DNA of 64,000 bases from Bradyrhizobium sp. G127. GTDB taxonomy: Bacteria; Pseudomonadota; Alphaproteobacteria; Rhizobiales; Xanthobacteraceae. The first letter of the stretch is position 1; each line of letters opens with the position of its first letter. This document shows, in pieces, positions 1-8,460 of this stretch. The notes under the pieces are model-generated. The model searched no databases, was not told where the DNA came from, and saw nothing but the letters and a program-made list of their open reading frames with translations. Location of the stretch: positions 992,001 through 1,056,000 of the forward strand of contig NZ_JAKFGN010000002.1 in the NCBI RefSeq assembly GCF_021502575.1, read 5' to 3'. The position numbers and the translations under genes were made by a program.

Positions 1-97
1 CCATAAACCGCAGCAATTCTTCGTTAGGATAGCGCCGCTGCGCAGCAAAGCCCAAGGATGCATAAGCCGAATCATACCAGCTGCGTACCGTGTTCAT
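1..97 (-). CDS. Methyltransferase-like protein, N-terminus only (cut by window edge)
   Basis: Only the first 32 codons are present; the gene runs off the left edge. The start at 97 is chosen because GGAGG lies 8 bases upstream; an in-frame ATG at 112 has no such site. The visible residues contain [14 protein letters not shown], a pattern I associate with the N-terminus of class I SAM-dependent methyltransferases in O-antigen and flagellin-glycan clusters, but no SAM-binding motif is inside the window. It lies 28 bases after pseC in the same direction and is probably the next gene of that operon. Confidence 0.5.
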   Translation of the reverse strand, partial: MNTVRSWYDSAYASLGFAAQRRYPNEELLRFM

Positions 98-125
98 CTG
101 CCCAGCCTCCATCGCCTGAGATCTC

Positions 126-1331
126 TCAGTTCATCCCGAGACAATGCGCCAGTGTATCAACGACCCTGCCAACATCGCCATCGGACATCGACGGAAACAA
201 TGGCAACGATAGCGTCGCCGCATAGTACGCGGTGGCACCGGGCAGGCTGGATTCACCATACAAGCGCCGATAATATGGCTGCAGGTGAACCGGAATATAA
301 TGTACTTGCGATCCGATTCCCGCCTCTCGCAGGCGAACCATGACTTGCTTGCGCGTCATGCCGCTTGCTTTGAAATCAATGCGAACGGCATAAAGATGCC
401 ATGCAGGATTGCAGCCTTCAATACGAAGTGGGGGTAACAAAATCGGCGACAGATACTGCAATTGCTCGTCGTAACGGGCGGCAAGCTCGCGGCGCCTGGC
501 GATGAAGGAATTCAACTTCTTGAGCTGACTGTGAGCCAGGGCGCAGTGAATGTCACTGGCACGATAATTGAACCCAATGCTTGGCATTTCATAGTACCAG
601 GGATTCGGCTCGGCATCAGAATCAAGCGCCATATCCCTGTTTTGGAATTGATTTGCCTCGCGCGTCATGCCGTGATTGCGGAACTCCAAGAGCTTCCGAT
701 AAACATCCGGATCGTTGGTCGTAACGGCACCGCCCTCGCCCATGGCTATCGTTTTAACTGGATGGAACGAGAAAACCGCCATCGTGCTGTGTCTGCACGA
801 TCCGACGCTAACGACTTCATTTCCGTCCAAATACTCCGTACCCAACGCATGGCATGCATCTTCAATGACCACGAACCCGGCCTTCTTGGCGAGTCGTGCG
901 AGAGACGGCATATCCACTGTCTGGCCGGCAAGATGCACCGGCAGCACAGCCCGGATTCCATTCCGGGCCCGGTCAACTATGTCCTGCACCCCATCAATAT
1001 TCAGAAGACCGGTTTGCGGATCGACGTCGGAAAATACAACATCACCCCCCTGATAACGAACCGCATTTGCCGTCGCGAGAAACGTCATAGGCGGAACAAC
1101 CGCCCGATCGCCTGGGGACAGGCCGGCGACAGCAGTAGCCATATGCAGCCCTGCGGTTCCGCTTGAGCAGGCGACGGCAAACCTGGCACCTACGCGCTCC
1201 GCCAACGATGCTTCAAACTTCTCCACTGTTGGACCGGTGGTAAGCCAATCCCCTCTCAGCACCTCGGCAACAGCCGAGATGTCATCATCGTCAACAACGT
1301 GCCGGCCATATGGGAGAAAACTACCAGTCAT
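126..1331 (-). CDS. pseC: UDP-4-amino-4,6-dideoxy-N-acetyl-beta-L-altrosamine transaminase (PseC)
   Basis: A PLP-dependent DegT/DnrJ/EryC1/StrS aminotransferase of 401 residues. The N-terminus [18 protein letters not shown], the DWLTTGP segment, the IEDACHALG aspartate motif (about residue 158) and the Schiff-base lysine in [15 protein letters not shown] (about residue 193) fit PseC, which aminates the 4-keto sugar made by PseB. The stop of pseB is 23 bases upstream, so the two consecutive pseudaminic acid steps are adjacent. A TTG six codons upstream (1349) is possible, but the ATG at 1331 matches the family N-terminus. DegT enzymes of other 4-amino sugars look similar; the pseB neighbour decides the call. 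Confidence 0.88.
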   Translation of the reverse strand: MTGSFLPYGRHVVDDDDISAVAEVLRGDWLTTGPTVEKFEASLAERVGARFAVACSSGTAGLHMATAVAGLSPGDRAVVPPMTFLATANAVRYQGGDVVFSDVDPQTGLLNIDGVQDIVDRARNGIRAVLPVHLAGQTVDMPSLARLAKKAGFVVIEDACHALGTEYLDGNEVVSVGSCRHSTMAVFSFHPVKTIAMGEGGAVTTNDPDVYRKLLEFRNHGMTREANQFQNRDMALDSDAEPNPWYYEMPSIGFNYRASDIHCALAHSQLKKLNSFIARRRELAARYDEQLQYLSPILLPPLRIEGCNPAWHLYAVRIDFKASGMTRKQVMVRLREAGIGSQVHYIPVHLQPYYRRLYGESSLPGATAYYAATLSLPLFPSMSDGDVGRVVDTLAHCLGMN

Positions 1332-1354
1332 TAATACGTCTCTACTCAATGGAA

Positions 1355-2401
1355 TCAGCTGGCCATATGCCCGATCAGCTTACGAAGCGTGTCGGCATCG
1401 AGCCACTGCGTATTGCTGTCGCTGGCATAACGGAAGTTTTCCGCAACCCGCTTTGCTGCCTCCAGATAAGCTGGGCGCGACCAATATCCGAAACTTGGCT
1501 GAATAACGTAATGATCCGACAACTCGATCGTGTTTCGAGCGTCATCCTCCGTAATCATAACTTCATGCAACTTCTCCCCTGGCCGGATGCCCACCAGTTC
1601 GTGCGGCATTCCCGGCGCAATCGCATCCGCCAGACTCGTGATCTTCATGCTCGGAATCTTCGGGACGAATATCTCACCTCCGGACATCCGCTCGACACTA
1701 GCAGCAACAAAATCCGCCGCCACCGGCAGCGTAATCCAAAACCTCGTCATGCGCGGATCGGTTATGGGCAGAGATTTCGCCCCCTCCGCAACAAGCCGTT
1801 GAAAGAACGGGATCACGCTTCCGCGAGACGCCATCACGTTCCCATAACGAACCACGGAGAATCGTGCTCCGCCCGAACCACTAAGGTTATTTGCAGCCAA
1901 GAATATCTTATCGGATGCCAACTTGCTCGCACCGTAGAGATTGATCGGACTTGCCGCCTTGTCGGTTGAAAGCGCGATAACCTGACTGACATCACACCGG
2001 AGAGATGCGTGGACAATATATTCGGCGCCGAGGACATTGGTGTTAATGCACTCAAACGGATTGTACTCGGCAGTAGGGACCTGCTTCAGCGCGGCCGCGT
2101 GAATCACGATGTCTATCCCGCGGAACGCCATTTCCAATCTGGAGCGGTCGCGAACATCGCCGATAAAAAATCTCAGGACGCCGTTGGTGTCGAGCGGATT
2201 CAATTCGTTTTGCATATCGAACTGTTTCATCTCGTCGCGCGAAAAGATCACCAGCCGGCGTGGGTTCGCAGACTTGAGCAATCGGCGAATGAAGTGTTTT
2301 CCAAACGATCCGGTGCCGCCGGTTACCAAAATCGACTTTCCGTCGAAATGGCGCCAAGCTTCGCTCGCGCTCGTGTCTTGCAGGCTATCTACAGAGTTCA
2401 T
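1355..2401 (-). CDS. pseB: UDP-N-acetylglucosamine 4,6-dehydratase (inverting), PseB
   Basis: An extended SDR enzyme of 348 residues for the first committed step of pseudaminic acid synthesis: NADP-dependent 4,6-dehydration with C5 inversion of UDP-GlcNAc. The nucleotide-binding motif TGGTGSFG is at 27-34, STDKAASP begins near 145, and the Tyr156-x3-Lys160 pair lies in NLYGASK. RFFIGDVRDRSRL and the GNVMASRGSVIPFF segment are typical of FlaA1/PseB. It has no transmembrane region, unlike the WbpM-type dehydratase at 25,585. AAGAGG lies five bases before the ATG. The 95-base gap to the upstream aldolase gene holds only an imperfect GC-rich hairpin. Confidence 0.93.
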   Translation of the reverse strand: MNSVDSLQDTSASEAWRHFDGKSILVTGGTGSFGKHFIRRLLKSANPRRLVIFSRDEMKQFDMQNELNPLDTNGVLRFFIGDVRDRSRLEMAFRGIDIVIHAAALKQVPTAEYNPFECINTNVLGAEYIVHASLRCDVSQVIALSTDKAASPINLYGASKLASDKIFLAANNLSGSGGARFSVVRYGNVMASRGSVIPFFQRLVAEGAKSLPITDPRMTRFWITLPVAADFVAASVERMSGGEIFVPKIPSMKITSLADAIAPGMPHELVGIRPGEKLHEVMITEDDARNTIELSDHYVIQPSFGYWSRPAYLEAAKRVAENFRYASDSNTQWLDADTLRKLIGHMAS

Positions 2402-2496
2402 TTAAACCTCTTACTGTGCCTCGACGGCAAGGGAGAGACGCGCCCTCGCGTGTCCGTCCGGCGCCTCTCTAGCTAAAAAATGGTCATGTTCAGCGG

Positions 2497-3561
2497 TCAA
2501 TCTCCTGATTGACCTTGACCCGCCAATTTTTCAGCAACGGATTTTACGGCTTCCCGGCCGAGATCGAGGCCACCGGAAATCTTTCCAACCTCGATGGCAA
2601 GATCAGCAGGATCTACGTTGGCAGCCTCTGATATCTCATCAATCATCGGCTGGAGGGCCGAATGAACGAATGATTTTCCTTGGATGAGGTCTGGAAAATC
2701 GATACCTACTACCAAATCTTCGCTGCGAAATAGGGGCGCGGAGGCCTCCGCGCCGATGATCGCAGGATAAAAATCCCGCGCCAGCCTAGCCAGAGACAAA
2801 GCATCACATGCGGTGTCAAATCCGCAACGATCCAGCGCAATCGCAAGAGCTTCTATCTGCGCGTTCCCGGCCGATCGCCCCAGGCCGCGCAACGACGCAT
2901 CCAGACTCGTGGCGCCGGCATCGATAGCAGCGATTGCATTTCCGACCGCAAGCTGAAGGTTGTTGTGTCCGTGAAAATTTACCGGAAGATTTGTCCTGTC
3001 TTTCACGACAGCAACGTAGTCGCGAACCATTGGCGGTGTCATCCCGCCAGCGCTATCCACGATCGAAACGGCGTCGCTTCCCCAGTCTGCAAAACGACGG
3101 GCATTTTCGCTTAGTCGAGTCAGGCCAAGGGTATAGGTCTTCATCAAGAACGTAGTAACGTGAACATTCAGTCGCGCGGCATGACGAATGAAATTTTCAC
3201 CTTCGTCAAAGCGCCCAGCGTCTACACCAACGCGAATGAAATCGATTCCGAGGTCCACAGCCCGGCTGATGTCGTCAGTATTCGCGAAAGCTTGCATTGC
3301 GAATACACCGATCTTTGCACTCTTACGGGCGTCTCGCGCTGCGACAATGTAATCTTTGTCGCTAGCTGCGGACCTGACTCGCCCGGATGCTGGCGCGCCA
3401 AGTCCGAGACCATGCCCGACTTCGATCCATTCGATACCCGTTTTTTCCAAACGGGAAACGAGGGCCCCAGTATGCGCCGCAGTAAAACCGAAGCCAACTT
3501 GATAGCTGCCATCCCTGAGTGTGCAGTCCACCAGTGAAACTTTTCTTGAACCTAGAGTCAT
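2497..3561 (-). CDS. DRE-TIM aldolase of the 4-hydroxy-2-oxovalerate aldolase/HMGL type
   Basis: The protein opens with VSLVDCTLRDGSYQ, the DRE-TIM metallolyase motif with divalent-metal and catalytic residues, and has the second metal motif NFHGHNNLQLAVGNA in the middle. GRSAGNAQIEALA matches the late barrel of 4-hydroxy-2-oxovalerate aldolases. At 354 residues it has the usual length. The dissociable acetaldehyde dehydrogenase partner of catabolic aldolases is absent, so a biosynthetic role is inferred: making or cutting a 2-oxo or hydroxy acid used as a sugar substituent. The ATG at 3561 is preferred to a TTG at 3570. It is the last gene of a coupled cassette, directly behind the DegT gene. 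The actual substrate is unknown. Confidence 0.8.
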   Translation of the reverse strand: MTLGSRKVSLVDCTLRDGSYQVGFGFTAAHTGALVSRLEKTGIEWIEVGHGLGLGAPASGRVRSAASDKDYIVAARDARKSAKIGVFAMQAFANTDDISRAVDLGIDFIRVGVDAGRFDEGENFIRHAARLNVHVTTFLMKTYTLGLTRLSENARRFADWGSDAVSIVDSAGGMTPPMVRDYVAVVKDRTNLPVNFHGHNNLQLAVGNAIAAIDAGATSLDASLRGLGRSAGNAQIEALAIALDRCGFDTACDALSLARLARDFYPAIIGAEASAPLFRSEDLVVGIDFPDLIQGKSFVHSALQPMIDEISEAANVDPADLAIEVGKISGGLDLGREAVKSVAEKLAGQGQSGD

Positions 3562-3566
3562 CAATA

Positions 3567-4679
3567 TCAAGCTTTCTCACCGATACGGTCGAATGAACGC
3601 GCCAGACTTTCGCAACAAGACATAACGCGCGAACGTGTCACGGAACGATCAACCCAAAGGTTGACAATACCCGCCTCGATGTCCGACGCGCCGGGGTATT
3701 GCGCTTCCCATTCACCATCGAACCGGAAGAACGGAGGAAGCGCCGGATACCATGAACTGGCGTCAAAATTTTCATTTCGCAAAGCTGTCAGTGCAGCGTT
3801 TCGCCACTTTTCCTCCAGCTTGATGTTAAATCGCCACGGCACACTTTCCGAATCTGTTTCCATAAACGATAACGGAAGTCCGCGCAGTCGTTCGGCGTAC
3901 CCGCTGGCCATGGCACGCCTGTGATCGATTTCACGGTCGATCTGATCAAGCTGGTGGTCAATAGGATCGACTAGGGTATGCTCGAACCGATAGACGTACA
4001 TTTTCGGGAATGCAGCCCCTAACGCGCCAATTAGCGAGCGAAGTCTCGGCTGCTGCTCGGTCAATGGAGCCAGTGCGTAATAAGCCTTTCGATAATCTTC
4101 GGCCCATATGGAGCTTTCCGGATGCCGATTTGGAAGATCGCGCGAAGCAGATCGCAATTCATCTGCAAGCGCATCATCGTCCAGAAGAAGTGCACCTCCC
4201 CCGCCAGCATCAAGGATTTTTGTATGGCCAAAACTCAGAATGGTGACATCTCCGAAAGCACCCAACATTCGACCTTCGGTAGATGCACCCAGCGCCTGCG
4301 CCACATCCTCGATAAGCAACACATCAAACGCCGAGCAGATGGCCTTTATCTTTTTGATCTTCGCCGGCTGACCATAGAGATGGGCAAGCAACACCGCTCT
4401 CACGCTAGAGTTTGACGCAAGCAACCGTTCAAGCTTCTCCGGCGAAAGGTTTCCTGTCGAAGGTTCGACATCGCAGAACTCGAGCTGAAATCCTGCGAGT
4501 TGAGCGACAAATGCTGGGCTGAGACATAATGTTGCCGGCAAGACTAGAACATTTCTCTGTGCATCTCTTATGGCGCGAAAAGCAAGCCAGAGAGCCGTAG
4601 CTCCTCGCCCGACTGCAATACAATGCTTACGACCGATCAGAGTCGCGAGCCTGTTCTCGAGATGAACCACGCTAAGCAT
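3567..4679 (-). CDS. DegT/DnrJ/EryC1/StrS-family PLP aminotransferase
   Basis: A second DegT-family protein, about 370 residues, only distantly similar to the PseC here. VGRGATALWLAF is the phosphate-binding loop, LIEDVAQALGA carries the PLP-ring aspartate (about 125), and FGHTKILDAGGGGALL holds the candidate Schiff-base lysine (about 154), where many family members have a histidine or serine two residues earlier. The ATG at 4679 overlaps the upstream stop by 8 bases and is preferred over a TTG at 4706. It probably aminates a keto group on a sugar or small acid made by its cassette neighbours; the substrate cannot be read from the sequence. Confidence 0.85.
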   Translation of the reverse strand: MLSVVHLENRLATLIGRKHCIAVGRGATALWLAFRAIRDAQRNVLVLPATLCLSPAFVAQLAGFQLEFCDVEPSTGNLSPEKLERLLASNSSVRAVLLAHLYGQPAKIKKIKAICSAFDVLLIEDVAQALGASTEGRMLGAFGDVTILSFGHTKILDAGGGGALLLDDDALADELRSASRDLPNRHPESSIWAEDYRKAYYALAPLTEQQPRLRSLIGALGAAFPKMYVYRFEHTLVDPIDHQLDQIDREIDHRRAMASGYAERLRGLPLSFMETDSESVPWRFNIKLEEKWRNAALTALRNENFDASSWYPALPPFFRFDGEWEAQYPGASDIEAGIVNLWVDRSVTRSRVMSCCESLARSFDRIGEKA

Positions 4680-5631
4680 CGATGCGCTTCTCGATCTGGC
4701 GGCCAAGGTTGCTCATGGTCACAAACTGAACACTCCTGCCGGCCGCCTCGGCGCAAGCAATAATAGCGAGAACATTCTCGACCAGCCCCTCGATCGCATA
4801 AGACAGCAGTCCATGGGCCTTGGACGGCCGGCACTCCGCAAGAATTGCACTCGGATGCGTAACCGCCACCAAGTGTGGCGCATCTTTCACCAGATCAGAC
4901 AACCCCGTCGCAAGCGATGCCGGGTGAAACGACAGATCCAGATAACGCAGGATCGGCCGCTCATCGTATTCGGCCTTCACCTGGAGCATCGACATAGGAA
5001 CTTCAATTATTGGGAAATCTGGCTTTCCTGGTACGCGATGATCAGCCCGCGACGGGCGGTAGCCATCCGACGGCGTTGGAAGCCAGTCTATCAGTCTCTG
5101 ATCGTCCACTCTGCGGCGGCCAGCCATTGCTGTCGCGTCATACTTGATTCCTAGTTCTGACAAGGATCGCATGATCCCCGACGAGCCGTATGCTTCGCCG
5201 ATACGAGAACATTCCACCTGGTAGCCCATTTGGCGCATATCTGCGACCGATGACTTCAGGGCTTCAGCCAGAGCGGTATCATCGGTCTCTTGCATCCAGT
5301 TACCACCAACACGGCGGTAGAGATGCGGATGCCATGAGATTTCATCTCCCCTCTTCTGGGCAGCCCTGAAGATCTCATCATGCTCTTTAAGCAAATAAGC
5401 CGGACGGCCGTAGATATCGGCAATCTGGTTGTCGACACGGACAAACCAGGTACATGGTGGAGCAACGCCACGAAATGCCGAGACACTTGTGAGCGCTTCC
5501 TGAATTCGACTGATACCAAGAGTTATACAGAGCCACGTCAAACGGCTGCGGTGGCTCTCTGGGTCGATTGATGCATCGAAAACATCTGGATCCAGATCAA
5601 AGGTTAGAGCGATCGACAGAGGCTTTGTCAC
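4672..5631 (-). CDS. Polysaccharide deacetylase-like (NodB-fold) protein
   Basis: The protein begins SIALTFDLDPDVFD, matching the TFDxxxD metal/catalytic motif of carbohydrate esterase family 4. It has GDEISWHPHLYRRVGGNW, a HxH-type second metal motif, near residue 100. No signal peptide is visible, so it probably acts in the cytoplasm on an intermediate rather than on a finished polymer. Length is 319 residues. The GTG start overlaps the upstream ATP-grasp stop (GTGA), showing translational coupling. The CE4 assignment rests on motifs only; the rest is divergent, so an amidase or deformylase role on another N-acyl group is possible. Confidence 0.72.
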   Translation of the reverse strand: MTKPLSIALTFDLDPDVFDASIDPESHRSRLTWLCITLGISRIQEALTSVSAFRGVAPPCTWFVRVDNQIADIYGRPAYLLKEHDEIFRAAQKRGDEISWHPHLYRRVGGNWMQETDDTALAEALKSSVADMRQMGYQVECSRIGEAYGSSGIMRSLSELGIKYDATAMAGRRRVDDQRLIDWLPTPSDGYRPSRADHRVPGKPDFPIIEVPMSMLQVKAEYDERPILRYLDLSFHPASLATGLSDLVKDAPHLVAVTHPSAILAECRPSKAHGLLSYAIEGLVENVLAIIACAEAAGRSVQFVTMSNLGRQIEKRIDA

Positions 5632-6848
5632 TGCTTTACCCTAGACTCAATGGAGATGTTCAATTTGGAACGTGCGCGCAATAGTGCGCTGCGAGCCTCG
5701 ATCAAGGTCTCACCCTTAGCGCACAACGCTGCAACACGGTCCGCTCCTGAGCGCAACGGTCCAATTAAGTCTCCGACCTTGCAGAATACCTCAGAGAAGA
5801 TCAGCCCCGGATCGGAGGCGAGCGATTCCATGCCCTCAATGGCTTGTACGCGCCCTGCAGGAGCCAATGGAAACTCGAGAACAGCAGCTTTAAGTGGACC
5901 GGCTTGAACATCCGGGTGATCACCAAGGCAGAGAGCAATCTGCGCCTTGACGGTGTCGACCCCACTAACCCACGGCATGATCTCGGTAAAGACATGAAAA
6001 CCTGCACCGCGCGCCGCGATCTCCACCATCTTCGGCCCCTCTCGCGTCACAATAAGCTCCGCGTGGATCGGTGCATTACGAATGCCAAGCACCTGAGCAG
6101 CTCTTGTTGCGACTTCGACAATTGCATCGCATTCAGACGCAGAGCGCTCTGCCGGAAATATGACAGACGTATCGAGAAGCGCCGGTGGCGTTGTCCGAAT
6201 TTTATCGCTGACGCAGAAGAGATGGAAATGGTCACCGATCATAAAGCCGTCGACAGCGACCTCTGGTCCTTCGAGAAACGCTTCAACCAGAATGTCTCCA
6301 CCGTCAGCCACCACGTTGGCCACTGAAAACGCGTCCGAAACGTCTTCCAGCGCCTGCACAAAGGAAACTCCTCTGGATCCGGCGCTATTTGCCGGCTTCA
6401 CTACGACCCTTGGCCCCAATTTTCGATAAGCTTCGTTGGCCTCATCGATGGAGCGGCAAGAGCGAAACAGGGTAGACGGAATACCGGCGTCACTGAAATT
6501 TTTCCGCATTGCAAGCTTATCTGTCGCGTTGCATGCAGCTAAAAACGGCAATCCTGAAAGTCCGAATTTCTCCGCAATGAATGATGCACTGCGCACGCCG
6601 GCTTCAGTCGCGAGAGCAAGGACACCGTCGAAAGTGCACTTTTGAGCAATTCCAAAACACGCATCGACATCCTTGATATTTACAACGTGCGATTCATCGG
6701 CGCAGGAAAAACCTGGCGCGTTCGCATCGCCATCAAGCGCGATAATCCGATGACCTCGCGTTTTTGCATATTGGATTCCCGGAAGTTGGTGCTGACCTGC
6801 CCCGATGAACATGATGGTCTTCTGCACAGACACTTTCAAACCAATCAC
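5628..6848 (-). CDS. ATP-grasp carboxylate-amine ligase
   Basis: A 406-residue ATP-grasp protein. A PreATP-grasp Rossmann segment (IMFIGAGQHQLPGIQYAKTRG) leads, followed by the ATP-binding fold with VVVKPANSAGSRGV, the E-x-FLEGPEVAVDGF segment, and a metal-binding end (HAELIVTREGPKMVEIAARG). Such enzymes activate a carboxylate as acyl phosphate and join it to an amine or thiol. In this context it could ligate an amino acid or hydroxy acid to an amino sugar; that is inference. Both junctions are 4-base overlaps (GTGA), tying it to the methyltransferase upstream and the deacetylase-like gene downstream. Confidence 0.85.
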   Translation of the reverse strand: MIGLKVSVQKTIMFIGAGQHQLPGIQYAKTRGHRIIALDGDANAPGFSCADESHVVNIKDVDACFGIAQKCTFDGVLALATEAGVRSASFIAEKFGLSGLPFLAACNATDKLAMRKNFSDAGIPSTLFRSCRSIDEANEAYRKLGPRVVVKPANSAGSRGVSFVQALEDVSDAFSVANVVADGGDILVEAFLEGPEVAVDGFMIGDHFHLFCVSDKIRTTPPALLDTSVIFPAERSASECDAIVEVATRAAQVLGIRNAPIHAELIVTREGPKMVEIAARGAGFHVFTEIMPWVSGVDTVKAQIALCLGDHPDVQAGPLKAAVLEFPLAPAGRVQAIEGMESLASDPGLIFSEVFCKVGDLIGPLRSGADRVAALCAKGETLIEARSALLRARSKLNISIESRVKQ

Positions 6849-7534
6849 TTCACAGCAACAGCGTATAGGAAGTCGACATTGGCGCGAGCGTGCTTCTCGA
6901 TAACCCGACCAGTTTCAACCAAGCGGAATTTCTCGCTCAGAAGCTCCCCAAGTTGCGCTTCGTCCTCAAAATAAGCCATCACCTGCCCACGACGAAAATC
7001 ATCCGCGGTAATCTCGAAGCGATTTGGACCAAGGTGCTTTGCATTCAGCCGAATATAATGTTCGGACCCTGCGCTGACGACGAAAAGTCGCCCATCTTTA
7101 TCGAGAACGCGATGATACTCTTCGATTGCCGCTCGCAAGCCAGCCTGATCGTTCTCGTAGTGAACGACATTGATAGACAGCACGATATCAAAACTATCGT
7201 TCTCATGACCAAGACTGCGGTTGCTGCCGACACGAATATCCGCAGCGATGCTCTGCTGCTCCGCACACCGCCTTGCAATGCTGACCATGTCTTCATTGAT
7301 CTCAACTCCAAAGCACCGGGCACCCCGATCATGGAATGGGACCAAATTGTTCATATACATCGCCCCAATATCCAGAACTCGTGTATCGCTGGTGATCTTT
7401 GGCGGATTCGTTGAATAAGTCGAAGAGAACAGTGACCGAAGCATCAGTTCGCTGGGATGATGCCGAACAAACTTGCTAAATTCATCTGGAATACCTAGGT
7501 TTTTTGTATTCCAGGCGGCCGACTTGTCACTCAT
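6845..7534 (-). CDS. Class I SAM-dependent methyltransferase
   Basis: 229 residues with the Rossmann methyltransferase signature: motif I VLDIGAMYMNNLVPF (variant, lacking the usual GxGxG spacing), acidic FGVEIN after strand 2, DSFDIVLSINVVHY as motif IV and LDKDGRLFVVSAG as motif VI. First gene of the coupled cassette, reading away from pseG with only 29 bases between the two start codons, so a promoter must sit in or across that gap. Likely acceptor is a sugar hydroxyl or a small-acid substituent; this cannot be settled here. Confidence 0.87.
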   Translation of the reverse strand: MSDKSAAWNTKNLGIPDEFSKFVRHHPSELMLRSLFSSTYSTNPPKITSDTRVLDIGAMYMNNLVPFHDRGARCFGVEINEDMVSIARRCAEQQSIAADIRVGSNRSLGHENDSFDIVLSINVVHYENDQAGLRAAIEEYHRVLDKDGRLFVVSAGSEHYIRLNAKHLGPNRFEITADDFRRGQVMAYFEDEAQLGELLSEKFRLVETGRVIEKHARANVDFLYAVAVK

Positions 7535-7563
7535 CTAACTATCTCGAACGAAGCATCGTCGTA

Positions 7564-8460
7564 ATGCAGAGTATCAACGATCAACAGCGTGCTTCCTTTG
7601 TGCAGCTTATTGCGGACGGCAGCGCGACGCATGGATACGGTCACATCAGTCGCAGTCGCGAGGTGGCTGATGCATTTTCTGAAAGTGGTTTCGAAGTTGA
7701 ATTCATCAACCTGCTCGAACGTCCCTCAGCAACCCTTATCGACCATGGCAAACCGGGACTAGTGATTATCGATCTGCCCTATCCGGACGATACTTGGCTC
7801 AATTTAGCGCGACGAAGAGGCAACAAGGTGATCGGATTGGACTACCTTGGACAAGGCAGCCCGGACTGCCTTGTCCGCATGAACCAACCTCTCACCCCAA
7901 TTCCCTGCGGCCGGCTTTTTTTCGGACTGGAGTATGCGATTATCCGAAAGTCCGTTCGCGACGCGACACCTTCGAGGGGAGTTTACGCACTGGTGAGCAT
8001 TGGCGGCGCGGACGTCGGAAATCATGGTTTCACAGCCGCGACGACCTTAAGCACCTTGGGACTCAAGACGGTTCTCGTGCGCGGACCACTCTCCCAAGAC
8101 ATCGGCGAGGCCGCTGCGGACTTCACGATCGTCGAGAGCCCCCCCGACTTTTCCGGATTGCTTGCCAGAAGTTCGTGGGTCGTTAGTAACGGCGGCACGA
8201 CCATGGTTGAAGCAATGAGTTTGGGGAAAGCCGTCTATGTAATTCCGCAAACATCTGAAGAAGAACGCTTTGCAAGACCGCTCGGCGCGGCCGGTCTGCT
8301 GCTGGGGGTTGGCTCGCACGGACTGCGCGTGCCCACCGAGGACGAAATCGTATCGACAGGGCGTCGTGCCCGAAAAGCTGTCGACACCCGCGGAAGCGAA
8401 AGAATTGTAAAACTGGGACAGCAGCTTCTTGGACAAAAGCACTTTCATCCTGAAGCTTGA
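7564..8460 (+). CDS. pseG: UDP-2,4-diacetamido-2,4,6-trideoxy-beta-L-altropyranose hydrolase (PseG)
   Basis: The N-terminus FVQLIADGSATHGYGHISRSREVADAF is the PseG version of the GT-B fold glycine loop, with the conserved histidine after GxG. Later SSWVVSNGGTTMVEAMSLGKAVYVIPQT matches the UDP-binding GG-x-T-x-x-E segment shared with MurG. PseG removes UDP to release the free altrose derivative used by PseI. The ATG at 7564 gives a normal N-terminus; an upstream TTG at 7504 would overlap the divergent methyltransferase. It is the only plus-strand gene among the Pse genes, and its 3' end overlaps that of pseI tail to tail by 16 bases. Confidence 0.85.
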   Translation: MQSINDQQRASFVQLIADGSATHGYGHISRSREVADAFSESGFEVEFINLLERPSATLIDHGKPGLVIIDLPYPDDTWLNLARRRGNKVIGLDYLGQGSPDCLVRMNQPLTPIPCGRLFFGLEYAIIRKSVRDATPSRGVYALVSIGGADVGNHGFTAATTLSTLGLKTVLVRGPLSQDIGEAAADFTIVESPPDFSGLLARSSWVVSNGGTTMVEAMSLGKAVYVIPQTSEEERFARPLGAAGLLLGVGSHGLRVPTEDEIVSTGRRARKAVDTRGSERIVKLGQQLLGQKHFHPEA

